Below are positions 34,703 through 47,601 of a stretch of DNA of 64,000 nt, in pieces (position 1 is the first letter of the stretch; each line of letters starts with the position of its first letter). The notes below the pieces were generated by a model. The model was not told where the DNA came from, made no database searches, and worked only from the letters and a program-made list of their open reading frames with translations. The stretch comes from Amborella trichopoda (taxonomy: Eukaryota; Streptophyta; Magnoliopsida; Amborellales; Amborellaceae). The stretch spans positions 1,274,223 to 1,338,222 of the forward strand of contig NW_006499997.1 in assembly GCF_000471905.2 (NCBI RefSeq). Direction: 5' to 3'. A program made the translations under genes and the position numbers.

Positions 34703-35073
34703 ATCTCGTGACGTTTAGGGTTTATGGAATAAACACTACGCTCCTTATTTCTAGACCTGAATGGAATTTATGGCAAACAATCTTGTCTGGGCCATATCTT
34801 TCAAACCGTAAGTTGGATTAAGACGATTCTTGAACAGAAGCTCTTGACCTACAATTGGCCCAATTTGGATGACTTTTAAGGATAGGGCTAAGACTTTTGG
34901 ATATCGGTTTCAGATTTTGGGTTATCAGATCAGTGTCTGGGTTGTTTTTGTAATTTAGTTCTTAAATAAGTCTAAAGTTTAGGTCTTATGTCTAAAAAAG
35001 CAACTAGGTTTACTAGGTTGTGGTAGTCCCTAAGGTTTAGCGCCTCAAGAAGCCAATTTCAAAATGGGATATC
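34703..35073. other. Unassigned AT-rich DNA
   Basis: No gene or repeat recognised between element B and the inverted-repeat candidate. Confidence 0.4.
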
Positions 35074-35813
35074 TACAAGTACACCTACTTTAATTCAAGA
35101 AAAAGACACATACCCCCTCTCTAATATCCTAATCCCAAATCAACCCCGATCCACTTGAAAGTTGAAAGAAAATTCCGTATAATCCTTTATTTAATTTTTT
35201 TTATTGTCTAAATTATAAAATTTATTTATTTTATTAAAAAATTGATCAAAATAACCCATTAGAGATGCATATTTAACATTTTATAATTGTAACTATTCCA
35301 ACTCATAATTGTGGGTCTTTTCATGTGTATTTTGACATAAAATCAAACACTATGGTAAAAATGTTAAATTGACATTATCTCATAGGTACTTTGACACATT
35401 TTTCTTTTTATTTTTTCTAATGTCCTCTTCCTTGGAGCCTTGGAAAGCCCCCCATTTCTTTCCCTCTCTTTGTCACCAGTGAACCTCTTTTTTTCTATCT
35501 CTCTCTACCTCCCTTGAATGCCCATCTCTCTCTTTTATCTTGTGAACCTACTTGTTAGGCTTAAAGAGGCATATCAAATTTGATTTATATAATCGGGTCA
35601 TTGGAAAAAAAGAAAAGCAAAAGAGTAAGGTTAAATGTTTTAATTTGGATGATGAAAGGTAATGAGCTGATGAAGTGTTATTTTGTTTTAATTTGGAGGG
35701 GTCCATAGACTTTCCACGTATCCCAAAGGTCATATGCAATTGGAATTTTAGAGAGGGGGAAGGGTATAGGCCTTTTCCCCTTTAATTCAAGAGGGAGGGG
35801 ATTTTGTACTTGT
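35074..35813. mobile_element. Possible inverted-repeat (MITE-like) element
   Basis: The left side has ACAAGTAC, then GAAAAAGACACATACCCC and CCTCTCTAA. The reverse complement of the right side has ACAAGTAC, then GAAAAGGCCTATACCC and CCCCCTCTCTAA in the same order. The interior is AT-rich and non-coding. Arms are imperfect and no clear target duplication is seen, so chance similarity or a palindromic remnant remains possible. Confidence 0.35.
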
Positions 35814-35925
35814 GTTTTCAAAACATGCCTAAGAATCAGACAGTCAAATAAGATATTTCCAATGTATTTTACATCCTAAATCTATAAAAATCCTAGACAA
35901 AATTTTGAGTGTAATTTGAGTTGGA

Positions 35926-38219
35926 ATGGAGAGATCGGGTGGAGGAGATAGTGATGGAGATGATGAAGATGGGTATTTGTAAGATACTCTTTCCATCGTT
36001 TTAGAAAAAGATGACATCCTTTAAAGTTGGAAAAGAGCATCTATGATGGTGGTAGGATCTTTTTCAACGCCATCAAATGACTTGTTGGGCCCGGGAAACT
36101 TGACCAAAAGGGCTTCAAGCTTGTTGTATGAACCGGTGGTTAAAAAGATGTAAGACAATCGTTGCATTTTTTTTCTAGCTTCTTCTGATGTTATTTAAAA
36201 AGCAAAGCAAAATCCAATACGACGGGTGCGAACTATCAGAGTCTGGAGTCCATTGGTTCATTCTTCTTTGATTTGTAAAGATTTCTGTTGGATTATATTA
36301 TATGGTTTTCCGTTGCATGCTTGGACTTTTAATGTCTTTCATAAACTCAAAAATTTGTGTGGTGAGTTTGTTAGCATATATTGGATGGGTCTCAATAGAG
36401 ATGATATGTCTTTTATCTAGATGAGGATTAAGAGAAACTCACTTTCATCAAAGCTTAATGCTATTAGAATTTTTGTTCAAGGTGAGGATTTTTTAATCTG
36501 AGTCCATATTGAAGGAGTGAAAAAGGCAACCGTTCATGTTGACAAACAATGCTCAGGGGGGCATGATACAATGGCGAGGGAGGAAGTAGAAGCAGAATGG
36601 AAGGCTGTTGTTAAAAAAGCACGGAGAAATGATAAGGGGAAATCCATCGCTCAAGAAGTATCTAGAGAAAAGTTGCAGAGGGCCATGGCGTCGGTGTACA
36701 ATCTTAGAAGGAGTTACGATAGCACACGTGTCGAATGTGGCAACGGAATTGTGGATGGAAGGGAGCCTATTCAATCAGTTTCCAAATTAAAAAATTTGGG
36801 TTTCTAAAAATAAGCAGATTCTTTTGGGTGATGGTTTCCTGAATTTGAAAAAGGTTGACCAAGTACAATATTCAAGGGTTGAGGTGGGATCCACTAGCCA
36901 AAATAGAAAGGCTGATTTTGGAAATATCCCCTTGCATGACAATGACAAGCTTGCTATGATGATGGGTGACTTGGGAAAAGAGATTTGTCAGTCGAATGGT
37001 AGCATCGAGATTTGTGTAGGAGATTTGTTGGTACCTATAAAAAAAGTAACTCTTGGGAGAGAAGAATGCTCGTCGGTTAATAAGGGCAGTTGGAGTATTT
37101 CCCTAGGCTTGAATGGGATAAAAGGAAAGGAATTGAGAGTGGTGGAGGTTGGTCATTCAAGGTATAGACCGAAGGCCTGCTCACTTGAAGATAACCTTAC
37201 GATTATGTTGTTCTTATTTACATTAAACAAGACAATTGCCTTGTCTCTTATGGCTGCCTGGTGGAGAGTAATGGATCACAGGTTTTTGCCATTTTGTAGG
37301 GCAACACATAGCAGAGTGATAAGATTGCTGAGGGTTCCGGCTGAGGAGCAGGGGTTATTAATTGTGGTGATTGATGAAGGGCTTGGAGCGAATGTAGCCC
37401 CAATTCAGATGCTTCTGGTTGAGTCCTTCACAACATCCTCAGGAGTGGTTGTTGGTGATTTAGAAGAGGAGATTGCACCTCCACCTATCTTAGCCATTGC
37501 CATAGGGAAGATGGAAGGGCAAGGTATACTAGTTGGGCCACTATTTCTGGATGGAGGGGTGGTTCATATTGGGGGGGTTTATGAATATGGGTGTCGTAGC
37601 GGAGAATCGGGAGGCTCAAATGGGGGTGCGGTTTGGTTATGTGCCAGGTAATGAAGAACTAGCTATTGTTAATGCTGGTGCAGTGGCAGTGTTGTCGAAC
37701 GATGTTGGTAATGAAACAAGGGAGGAGGGTGAGATTGTGGACGGTGAGGGTGTTGACGATAATACAACAAAGGTTGTGATTGGGAAAGACGAGGAGAAGG
37801 AACAAGATGATCCAAGTGGGAATATAGTGGATCAACCGACTAAAATTGCGATTATGTTTGATGACATAGATATGGGACTAAATGTACCTATTGCTAAGGT
37901 GCTGGAAGTGAGTAAATACAGGGTGAAGTCAGCTCAGAAGAGTAAGAAGAAGAGTGATGGTGTGGTGATTGACAATACTGCCTTTGGTGTGAACGATGAT
38001 GACAATGGAGTAGGATGGGTGCTGGCAACTCCTATTAGGTTCTCACTCCGGCTTGTGGCCAGACGTGAACCACAACCAAAGAAGACAGTTGTTGTAGATG
38101 ATTTACGAGGCAAGGAGGCAATTCTGATTGAAAATTCAAGCACTTCTTCTTCAAGCTCTGATGATGGCCATGGTCTAATCAAGAATTACTCTTGCTCACA
38201 GTTTAATGAAGGTGTGTAG
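35926..38219 (+). pseudogene. LINE ORF1, DUF4283-like N terminus
   Basis: From ATG 35926 (MERSGGGDSDGDDEDGYL), broken early by stops. The block ILYGFPLHAWTFNVFHKLKNLCGEFVSIYW (36286-36390) is the DUF4283 signature common in plant L1 ORF1, a probable RNA-binding module. Basic and acidic low-complexity segments follow (36517-36807, 36824-37651, 37533-38219) in changing frames. No CCHC knuckle is obvious. ORF1 ends at TAG 38217-38219, overlapping the ORF2 start by 14 bp. Confidence 0.7.
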
Positions 38220-41200
38220 TTGGAATGCTCGAGGTCTTAGAGGGGCAACGAAAAAACGAGAAGTCCTGCTTTTGGTCAGGTCCTTAAAGCCTGATGTTTT
38301 GTTGTTGTAGGAAACAAAACTACCAAGACCGACAGGTAAGTCAGTTAGGGAAATCTGGGGAGTATGGTCGGTGGCTTTTGCTGGTTTTTATTCAATAGGT
38401 GTGTTTGGGTGCTTGTGGTCCTCATGAGACCCAACTTGTTTAAAATTGTTACAACTCTTTTTTTTCTAATAGAATTTGCTTGGTGATTTTGGAGGGGATT
38501 GTGGATGGTTTTATATGGGTGTGTTGCAATGTCTATGGCCCAAATGCAAATGAATTGAAAGAATATTTTCTAACTTCTTTATCTAATGTAATTACATATT
38601 GTGAATTTTCCAGTTTGTAACGGTGGTGACTTTAATATGATTCGATGGCCTGCAAAACTATCATATGTTACTCCTCTTAACCAATTTGTGAGACTCTTCA
38701 ATCAATTCATTTCGAGGCATCAATTTATTAATTTGCCTATTATTGATGTGCATTATACTTGGTCTAATAATAGTGTCAATTATCTTATTTAAAGTAAGAT
38801 TGATCGCTTTTTGATTTCTAATGATTGGGAGCAGCTATTTTCATTAGCACAAATTGTGGCTTTCACTAAACTGCCGTCGAATCATGTCCCCTTGTGCCTA
38901 CATACATAAAATAATCGATTTGGTCCAAGATCATTTCAGTTTGACTTTGTGTGGCTAGAGGACAAAGATGTAGTGGACATCATGAAAAATACTTGGCAAA
39001 ATTCGATTGTCTTGGGAGGGGGTGCATAAGAAGTTGATAAGTATTAAACATATCAATGGAAGAAAGAAACTAAATTTCAGATAAAGCAAAGGATACAACA
39101 AAATTTGTTGGATTTGGAGGCTATAGAAGCTCAGATTTAGGATGGAGGGATGTTCACATATATGCTTCGAGAGGAGAAGGAAAAACTTCTTAGCTCTCTC
39201 TGTGAAATTTTGAGAGCAGAATAAATCTACTGGTGTCAGAGATCAAGGGTGAAGTGGTTGAGAGAAGGGGGCTTAAATACAAAATACTTTTATGCAATTG
39301 CAAATTCAAGGAGCTGGCAAAATGATTTATTTGGAGTGTGCTTTGAGGGGGTCATGGAAGGGGATAGAGTGGCTTGGGAAATGAAATTTGTCAATCACTT
39401 TCAACAATTATTTACAAAGGAGATGTCTTTTCTTCCTACGCTTCATGGGCTGAATTTTCAAAGGTTAACAATTAATGAGGTGAGTTCTTTGGAAGGTTGG
39501 GCAATGAAAGAGGAGGTTAAATTTGTGGTTTTTGCTTTGCTTGGGGATAAGGCCCCCGGTCCAGATGGATTCGACTTAAAAAAAATTCAACCGTTTTGGG
39601 CAGAGATGAAGTTTGATTTATTGATGATGCTCAACGAATTTCTAGATAAATTAGTTTTGAGCAAAGAAATTAATTCAACCTATGTGGCACTTATCCCGAA
39701 AAGTGGTTCTATGTCAAGAATATCGGATATTCGCCCAATTAGTCTATTAACATGCATGTATAAGATAATTGCAAAGTTATTAGCAGAAAGAAGAGTGTCG
39801 AATAAGGTTATTATGGGACCCCAATCTGCATTTATTCAGGGACGGATAATCATAGATGGGGTTCTTTTGCTCAGGAATGTATCCACTCGATAAGTCTTTC
39901 AAGTGATTCAAGTGTTTTGCTTAAATTGGATTTGGAAAAGGTGTATGATCGAGTGGATTGGGATGTGCTTCTAGACGGTATACGTTGTACGGGTTTTAGG
40001 GATAATTGGTGTCGTTGAATGAGGGGATGTTTATCGAGTTCTCACTTCTCCATTCTAGTTGGTGGAAGCTCTAAATGGTTCTTTTGGGCTACAAGGGGGT
40101 TGAGACAAGGACCCCATTCCTTTTTACAATAAGGGGGGAGGCTTTCAGCTGTAGTATTGGTAATGTTGTGAGCAGGGTAGATTTAATGGGTTTCAAGTTT
40201 TACTTAACAATCTCAAGATTTCACACCTTCAGTATGCTGATGATACTTTACTCTTTAGCGATGTCTGTGAGGAGAAAATTTTGAATATTAGACAGATGCT
40301 TTTATGCTGCAAATTGGGTCTTGGTCTAAAGGTAAATTTTGCAAAGACCTCAATTATTTGTATGGCTTGTGGAGATGAGATGGTGGATCGGTTAGCTAAT
40401 ATCTGGGGGTGTAAAGTGGAGGTGTTCCTTGTGAAGCACTTGATACTACCTATTTCAGATATGAGATCGGTATGGGACCTTGTGATAGAAAGGATGCACT
40501 CTAAATTGGACCTATGGAAATAAAAAAACTTGTCTCTTGGTGGTATTAAATCCTCTCTATCTAACTTGCCAGTTTTTCAAATGTTGTTGCTAATGATGCC
40601 CTCTTTGGTTTTAAAGGGTATCGAAATGTTAATGAGAAATTGTTTGTGGGGTTCAAGAGAATTTGGGAATAGATATCATCTGGTGAGTTGGGAAAGAGTT
40701 TGCACACTTGGTTCTGAGAGGGGATTAGGAGTTAGAAAGTTAAAATATGCCAATTATTCTTTCCTGGCTAAGTGGCGGTGGAGATCAATGGACGAGGTAG
40801 ATGCCTTATGAAAAAATATTATCAAGGAGAAATATAGTGAAGATAGACATAATATGTGGTTAGAAAGTAGTAGGGTGTCTTGCGCACAATCGTGGATCTA
40901 GAAAGGAGTTATGCAAAATAGAACTTTTATGATAACATGCTCTAGATGGGAGGTGGGGGATGGTTTAAAGCTCCATTTTGGCATGGGAAATGGATTGGGG
41001 TGGTGCCCTTGAGGTACTCTTTTCCTCTGATTTTTAATGCATCTACTAACCCTATGGCTAAAGTGAGTGAGATGTTTTGCAGGGATAGAGGGATCTGGGA
41101 TACAATATGTGTTTACAATAGAGTGAGCTATAATTTCATTGTGCAAATGACTGAGTTGCCGAAAATGTTGGATAAGGTTAAATTAAATCAAGACTTTCAT

Positions 41201-41542
41201 GATGAATTGGTGTGGGAAGCTGAAAGTGACAAGATATTTTTTGTGAAATCCGCATACAATTTGTTGTTCCATAATAGGATTAGGTGTAATAGAGGCTCAC
41301 TATGTCAAATCTGGTCATGGAAGGTTCCACAAAAGGTCAAAGTATTTTTGTGGGTTTTGTTCCATGATAAGTGCTTGACGGTGGATAAGTTAATCCGGAG
41401 AGAGAGAATTATCACAACTATCTGTATGCTATATGTGTTGGCTATGTGGCATTTCAAGGGCTTAAAGCCAATAGTCTTATGCTCAATAGGAGTTAGAGAG
41501 AGATTGAATCTGGGTGCTTAATGTACTGGGGCTCAGATTCAT

Positions 41543-41772
41543 ATACCTCAAGTATTTGAGGAATTGAAAATATACGTTTTAAGATTGTGAACTCTCGGGG
41601 AGGTGTGAGGGTCACCTCCCAGTCAGGAATATATTGATTAGAATACTTCATAGTTGTATACCTCGAGCAATTGAGGCATTGAGAGTATACGTTTTGAGAG
41701 TGTGAACTCTCGGGGAGGTGTGAGGGTCACTTCTCAGTCAAGAATATATTAATTAGAATACCTCATAGTTGC
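41543..41772. repeat. 115-bp tandem duplication
   Basis: Copies start ATACCTC at 41543 and 41658. Both contain GTGAACTCTCGGGGAGGTGT and GAGGGTCAC, ending with TCATAGTTG. Confidence 0.88.
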
Positions 41773-43147
41773 TGTAATAAGCCAGGGCTTGGAGAGTCCA
41801 ATCGAGAATAATAGAACCCGAGTATTTAAAAAAGTATTCGCCCTGTATGAAATGGTCGGCTCATGGGACATGAACACGTATCCTGACACGAGATGGTTAC
41901 ATGGCATGTACACCCACAATCGTATGGGGAAGCCACTCTTCTATAGAATTATCTAACTTAGAAGAGTTAGTGCACATGTGCTTTGAGAGGACCCATGTAT
42001 TTGAGTAGGAATATGTCTCACGGTGGTGCATCAGTAATCCATTGAACCCCCCGATGACGGGAAGCTCTGGCTCAACGACTTTGATGCGACCAACTATGTG
42101 TCTGTTCCATAGACTATGGAGCATAGGTCCATTGGGTCGACTTGAGAAACCGGTGGAATGTCATTCGGGTTAGCCCAATGGAAGACTCCGACTAGTGTTA
42201 TAAGTCCAGAGACCTCATTTATCTTTAGCCCAAATTAATCTAAAATTCATGTGAAAAGATTTTATATTGATGAAAAATTGTGTAATAATGTTGAGAAATC
42301 ATTTAGAGAATTTTTGGAGAATTTTTCAAATTTTTTAAACAATAAAAAAGTGATTTTCAAATTTGTTTGACGTAAATAACACAGGATGCCACATGGATCC
42401 CAAGTGGCCATAAGGATGCCACGTGGCACCCCCACCTCCCCACTTGTGGATGACATCATGCTGACATCATATCCATGTGGGGACCTATTTGTCATTAATT
42501 CTTTTGTTGGTATTATGTTATAACATGATTATCTTGTTATTTAAAGGGTTATATATTATTATGACTTAAGTTTGATTTAAGTCACATGTTTTTTTTTTGC
42601 TCATATGTATCATTTTTAGCATGTGTGAAGTCATGAGATTTTGAAAATTAGTTTAATTCATATTATTATCCACATATGATTTTGTAGCATGTGAGTATAT
42701 CTTATGTGGCACCACCTTATGGGTTTGACCCATGTGAAACTTTAGTGTTGTTAAAATCCTATTGGTGGTGTCATAAGAAATTTTATTCACATTGTGTAGA
42801 TGTCCCATATTATCTTTATGTCCATGTCCTTGTATTTTATTAACTCTCACAAATTATTTAAAAACCACGGGCATAAGTGTAAACATGAATTTGGACTTAA
42901 TGGGAAATAAAACATGGAGCTAAGCGCTTTAAGGTAAAATGACTATAAACCGAGATTTTGAGGAGTGAAAAGTGTCAAAAGCTTATCCATTGATCTTGGT
43001 GATAAGATATGGATGAGTGGCTTGGATAAAAGCCTCCCATGTGCCATTGATCTAAGGCATCAATGATCAAGATCAAATCCATCTTTATGATCTAAGTATA
43101 AAAGTAACTTATGTGATCAATTATTACCTTAACTTGAGTATTCACTT

Positions 43148-43150
<3 letters not shown>

Positions 43151-43186
<36 letters not shown>
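43151..43186. repeat. (AG)18 microsatellite
   Basis: Eighteen uninterrupted AG units inside the unclassified insertion. Confidence 0.95.
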
Positions 43187-43187
<1 letters not shown>

Positions 43188-44129
43188 ACTTGACAAAAAT
43201 GTGGTCACTTATGAGACTATCTTCTTTCTTAAGCTTTCATTTGAAACCCTTACATGGAGTTGTCCATCATTTATGTAATCAAGCACATACCATTACTTCA
43301 TTAAGGTATTGATTTTTCTTCTCATATTTTTAATTCCTACCTCATATCGATTATCAAAGCCTGCTGTATATCTTAATTTACAGTAGTTTTTTTCACTTTT
43401 GGTCATAACAATTTGATATTTGAAGAGTCTTAAAGCAATAGTGTAGTCCATACACATAGTATGCGTAGACTAGCTTGCTTACTCCATTGATATTGAGTAG
43501 TTTCATCTTATTTTTTTGGAATTTTTTACTGAGAATATACAACTAATAAGATGTTTATTTCATCATATTTGAGCATAAGAAATAGTCCATTGAGTTCCTT
43601 TTTTAATGTTGAAAAGTATGTGTAGTCTCTTTACGGACCACATGGTGCAGTTTCAACATAACTTCTGTATTTTGTGTAGTATCTCTCTCAAACTTTGAAG
43701 GGCTATTTTGATACACGTCTCTCTATTGATTTGATCCCCATTAAGTGAAATAAATGAGATCATTTGTTTTCTATTGAATTGATCTCCTTGAGTCATTATT
43801 ATCACCCTTTCGTGGCCCGGGCACAAGGGGTTCGAACCATAGTTTCCCCATGTATGTTTGCATATTCATTTGATGTATTTACAGTTATTAAATGGATTAA
43901 TGATTGATTAAGTTGAGTATGTTGTATGAATATTGAGATTATTTTATTTTATTTTTATCTTGCGGTATGAGCTTTAATGCTATGCATTATTGTTTATGCG
44001 AATTGAAATCTTATTGAATTACTATGATCAAGTGTATGATGTGTATGATATATTATGAGGATAAAGAATGAAGATGAAACTATCATTTAATTTTGATATA
44101 ATAAAGAATTGTGAGTGCAAGTCGTGCAA

Positions 44130-44149
44130 NNNNNNNNNNNNNNNNNNNN
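44130..44149. other. Assembly gap (20 N)
   Basis: Twenty N bases. Translations through it are meaningless and the true length is unknown. Confidence 0.98.
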
Positions 44150-45160
44150 TAAGGGACCTATTAAGGTTGAATTTTATTATTCAAATGTGTATAAACCATG
44201 TTTGTACGCTGGGATATATATATTATGGTTTTATATTGAGATATTCATACATTTAGACCCTTGCGCTTTAATACAATGGAATTTTTTTTTAAAAGATTGC
44301 ATTTCAAGCCTATTGGTCTTATTCCACCAACATTATGAGGGGAGTGATGAGAATGGTGACCACTTATTCTTGCATTGTGTTTTTACACACGATATTTGGT
44401 GTTGGTTTCTAAATAAATTGGGTATAGCTGGTATGTTACCCCAAAACCATACAACCATTATTGACTTCTTGTCTTGTGTTGGTTTGCCAATGGTGGGAAA
44501 TTTGATTTTTCAGATAGAAGGGTAGCGATTTTTTGGGAAGTTTGGTTGGAAAGAATTAGGAGGGTGTTTGAGGGGCGCATTATAAAGAGGGACATTGTTA
44601 AGAAAAGAATAATGGATACACTTTGGAGTTGGTTCTGTGTGCCAAAGGAAGGTTTTGGGTATCTGAGGTGGATCTGTTACGAGTTTGATGATACAAAAAG
44701 GTGCTGAAGGTGCGACGTAAGGGGAGGTGGATATCGCTAGTATTGGGTAGTGTGAAGCTAAATTGTGATGGTAGGTCCTTAGGGAATTCGGGGCCCGCAG
44801 GTGTTGGGGGGGTGTTGAGAAATCATTGTGGTGAGTGCATTTTTTCTTTTGCTGGGCCTGATAGTGTTACAATGGCAAATGAGGCGGAGCTACTTGTTGT
44901 GTTGCAAGGGGTGTAAATCATCGGAGATCGAGGGATATAGGAGTGTTGTGTCATTGAATGTGACTCATTGAATATGATAAATTGATGCAGTAGTGTCTCT
45001 AGACCACCTTGGAAGCTGAGATCAAAATGGATGGAAATTATGGATTTAATTCGAGTAATGACGGTCACGTTCCAATATGTTTACAGAGAGGGAAATGATA
45101 GAGCTGATTCGAGGGGGGTCATGCATGAGCTTTTTATTTCGGATGTGTTATCCTTTTTAT

Positions 45161-45541
45161 TATTGAAATCTTGAGGGAAGAGATGGACCCCTCTCCCAGG
45201 ATTATTGGCGGTGTCACGAGACTTGGGATCGTAGAGATCAGGCCCTTTCCCTGAACCATGAGAACTCAAAATTGATTATGTGGTCTTCATCTACATGGCC
45301 ATGAAACCCTTCTTAAAGAGGGATGAAATGAGGTTATTCTCTAACGTTCGGCTGAGTTCCTGAAATGTCTGAAAAACATGACCCTGTAATCTTGGGAGGT
45401 GGGTGGTTATTTTCTGCCCGTTAGATGACGATACTTTCTCTCTCTAAGAAGCCTCCCTATTTTAATGATAAGCATTAAATTATAAGAGAGAAAAAAATGA
45501 CACGTTTAAAGGTCCCATGGCCACATACACACGTACCAACA
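45161..45541 (-). repeat. 3' LTR of the copia element (381 bp)
   Basis: On the + strand it runs TATTGAAATCTTGAGGG (mutated TG) to ACGTACCAACA. It aligns with 51460-51809 and is about 30 bp longer through small indels. Confidence 0.92.
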
Positions 45542-45556
45542 TCTCCCACTTGGCCA
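45542..45556 (-). other. Polypurine tract of the copia element
   Basis: On the minus strand AAGTGGGAGA abuts the 3' LTR, the expected plus-strand primer. Confidence 0.75.
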
Positions 45557-45886
45557 TGAGAGCCAGATATATTGAAATATCATAAATTCTTTACCACTTA
45601 ATGAATTTAACATTTATGCGCATATTTTTGTCATGAGGTTTTTCACGCTAGTGCGGTTATACATCTCATAACAAAAAATATCCAAAGTTATGTCATGGGG
45701 TTTCTCTCGCTAATGTGGCTTTTCCTCACATGACCAAGATATCAAATAAAAAAGATCCAATTTATGAGTTCTAGATTTAAATATTTCTAAGTCTCATCAA
45801 AGCTACATGCTTTGATAATGTTTCTGCACTTAAGCCCTTTGTTAAAAGGTCTGCAATTATATCTGAAGATAGTAAATAACTTACAG

Positions 45887-46405
45887 TTATTTCATTCTTT
45901 CCAATAATATCATAAATATAATGATAACTAATTTTAATGAGCTTACCCTCGGAACTATAAGCTCAATTTCTATTGATGAAATAGCAGCCTGATTATCACA
46001 ACAAATTTTAACAGGTCTGCCAGCTATGTCCAGCTTCAAATAATTTATGAAGCATTTAATCCAGACGGCATAAGTTGCGACAATGCTACAAGTAATATAC
46101 TCGGCTTCCATAGTATACCGAGCTATACAACTTTGTTTCTTGCTAGACTAAGAAATAGATCCACCTCCAAAAAGGACTTTAAATCCTGAGGTTGATTTTC
46201 TATCATCTAAGTCTCTTACAAAATCTGCATCAGAGTACCCAGTAACCTCTAAGTTGTCAACTTGGAAGCAAAACGTGTAAGTTTTAGTTTTTTTAATATA
46301 CCTAAGTATCATTTTTACGACTTGCCAATGAGTCATCCCAAGATTAGTCCGAAATTTACTTACAAAACTATATGCATGATTCAAATTAGGTCTTGTACAT
46401 AACAT
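45887..46405 (-). pseudogene. Copia RNase H
   Basis: Blocks RPNLNHAYSFVSKF, WQVVKMILRYIKKT, VTGYSDADFVRDLDDRKSTSGF (catalytic Asp), MEAEYITCS (Glu) and CCDNQAAI (Asp) follow the copia RNase H order. A stop separates the halves near 46147. Confidence 0.88.
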
Positions 46406-47400
46406 AATATAATTTATGCATCATACAGTTTAAGCATATGGAATTCTTTCCATTTTAGCTTTATCATTATCATTTAATGGATACATTTTCTTTGATAATT
46501 TCAAGCCTTTATAAACTGGTGTATCTATGGGCTAACAATTTTCCATCTTAAATTTCTTTAAAATACTTTTTAAATAATTTTATTGAGATAAACATAGAAG
46601 TCTTGAACTTCGATCTCTTGTTATCTTAATGCCCAATACATATGAGGCTTCTCTCATATTTTTCATCTCAAAATGGGAACTTAGCCATGATTTGGTATAG
46701 TTAATCATGCCAATATCATTACCGGCTATCAAAATATCATCCACATATAGTGACAATGTAACAAAATTGTTCCCACTATTCCAGACATATACACAATGGT
46801 CTAACCTATTGGCTATATAACCAATTTCAGTGATTACATTATGAAAAGTAAAGTATCATTGCCTAGAAGATTGTTTTAGACCATATAAAGATTTCTTAAG
46901 TTTGTATACTTTGTCTTTTTGGCCTTTAATTACATATCCTTCTGGTTGTTTCATTTATATATGTCCTTTTAATTCTCAAATTAAGAAAGTTGTTTTGACA
47001 TCCATCTGAAATAATTCTAGATCATAATATACAACTAATGACAAGATGATCCTAATAGATGAAAATTTTGCTACTAGAGAATAAGTCTCTACATAATATA
47101 TACCCTCCCTTTGGGTAAATCATTTAGCTACCAACCTAGCCTTATATTTATCAATGGATTCATTTGCATTAAACTTTTTCTTTAGGACCCATTTGCAACC
47201 AGTAGTTTTTCTATCTTTAAGGAGGTCAACCAATGACTTTTCTATCTTTAGGGAGGTCAACCAACTCCCAAACTTGATTTCTTTCAATAGAATCAAGTTC
47301 ATCATCCATAGCTTGAGTCCATTAGGCAAAGTCATGTGAGCTAATAGCTTCATTGTAGCTTCGAGGGTCATCTATTGTATCCTCACTCATAGAAGAATAA
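46406..47400 (-). pseudogene. Copia reverse transcriptase
   Basis: The N terminus shows LKDRKTTGCKWVLKKKFNAN and DKYKARLVAK (47371-47120). Farther on, frames with stops show a degenerate YVDD area near 46740 (SLYVDDILI-like, read through frame breaks) and FEMKNMREASYVLGIKITRDR. Much is frameshifted, and a 34-bp tandem duplication around 47215-47270 (GACTTTTCTATCTTTA twice) repeats part of it. Confidence 0.78.
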
Positions 47401-47601
47401 TTATTTTCATTCATAAATTTTCTTCTAAAGTCGTTGGTGGGGCTCTAGTTCTTTTAGGTTTGTCAGGTATACTTGATTCAATTGAATCATTCTCACTAAA
47501 TGTAGAGGGAGTCTGAGAAACAGGGTTTTCCATACTCTTATCTTTATCAATTTCATGTAAGTCAACATGCTTATTTAAAATATTTTCATCATCTATATTT
47601 T

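Larger units (their letters stand above)
41436..44335. mobile_element. Unclassified ~2.9-kb insertion in LINE ORF2
   Basis: ORF2 is continuous up to ICMLY (about 41440) and resumes with GSDENGDHLFLHC (about 44338). The intervening DNA is AT-rich, has no transposase or pol motif, and contains a 115-bp tandem duplication, an (AG)n run and a 20-base N gap. Similar words GCATTTCAAG and GTCTTAT occur at both edges (41450 and 44297), which may be a target duplication or the LINE itself. A TATAAAAG at about 43098 could be an LTR promoter, so a non-autonomous LTR element is one guess. Confidence 0.5.
38206..45160 (+). pseudogene. LINE ORF2: endonuclease, reverse transcriptase, zf-RVT, RNase H (interrupted)
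   Basis: ATG 38206 starts MKVCSWNARGLRG and PDVLLL, the APE endonuclease N terminus; an in-frame TAG at 38308 replaces the usual Gln of LLLQETK. Later EN blocks are GGDFN (38624), YTWSN and SKIDRFL. RT blocks are DKAPGPDGF, ALIPK, RPISLLTCMYKIIAKLLAER, QSAFIQGR (39249-39893), LDLEKVYDRVDWD (about 39927) and an intact catalytic YADD at 40233-40244. A zf-RVT region spans 40946-41435 and its His/Cys end DHLFLHC is at about 44360, after an insertion. The C-terminal RNase H is KLNCDGRSLGN, NEAELLVVLQG and YREGNDRADS (44700-45150). Target-primed integration would be its role; many stops make it inactive. Confidence 0.85.

Noticed and set aside
43830-43860. GGTTCGAACC, a perfect tRNA B-box
   Set aside because: No A-box or cloverleaf around it; a chance 10-mer.
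44068-44525. ORFs crossing 44130-44149
   Set aside because: They run through N bases; the frame is undefined there. Only the LINE zf-RVT part after 44335 is supported.
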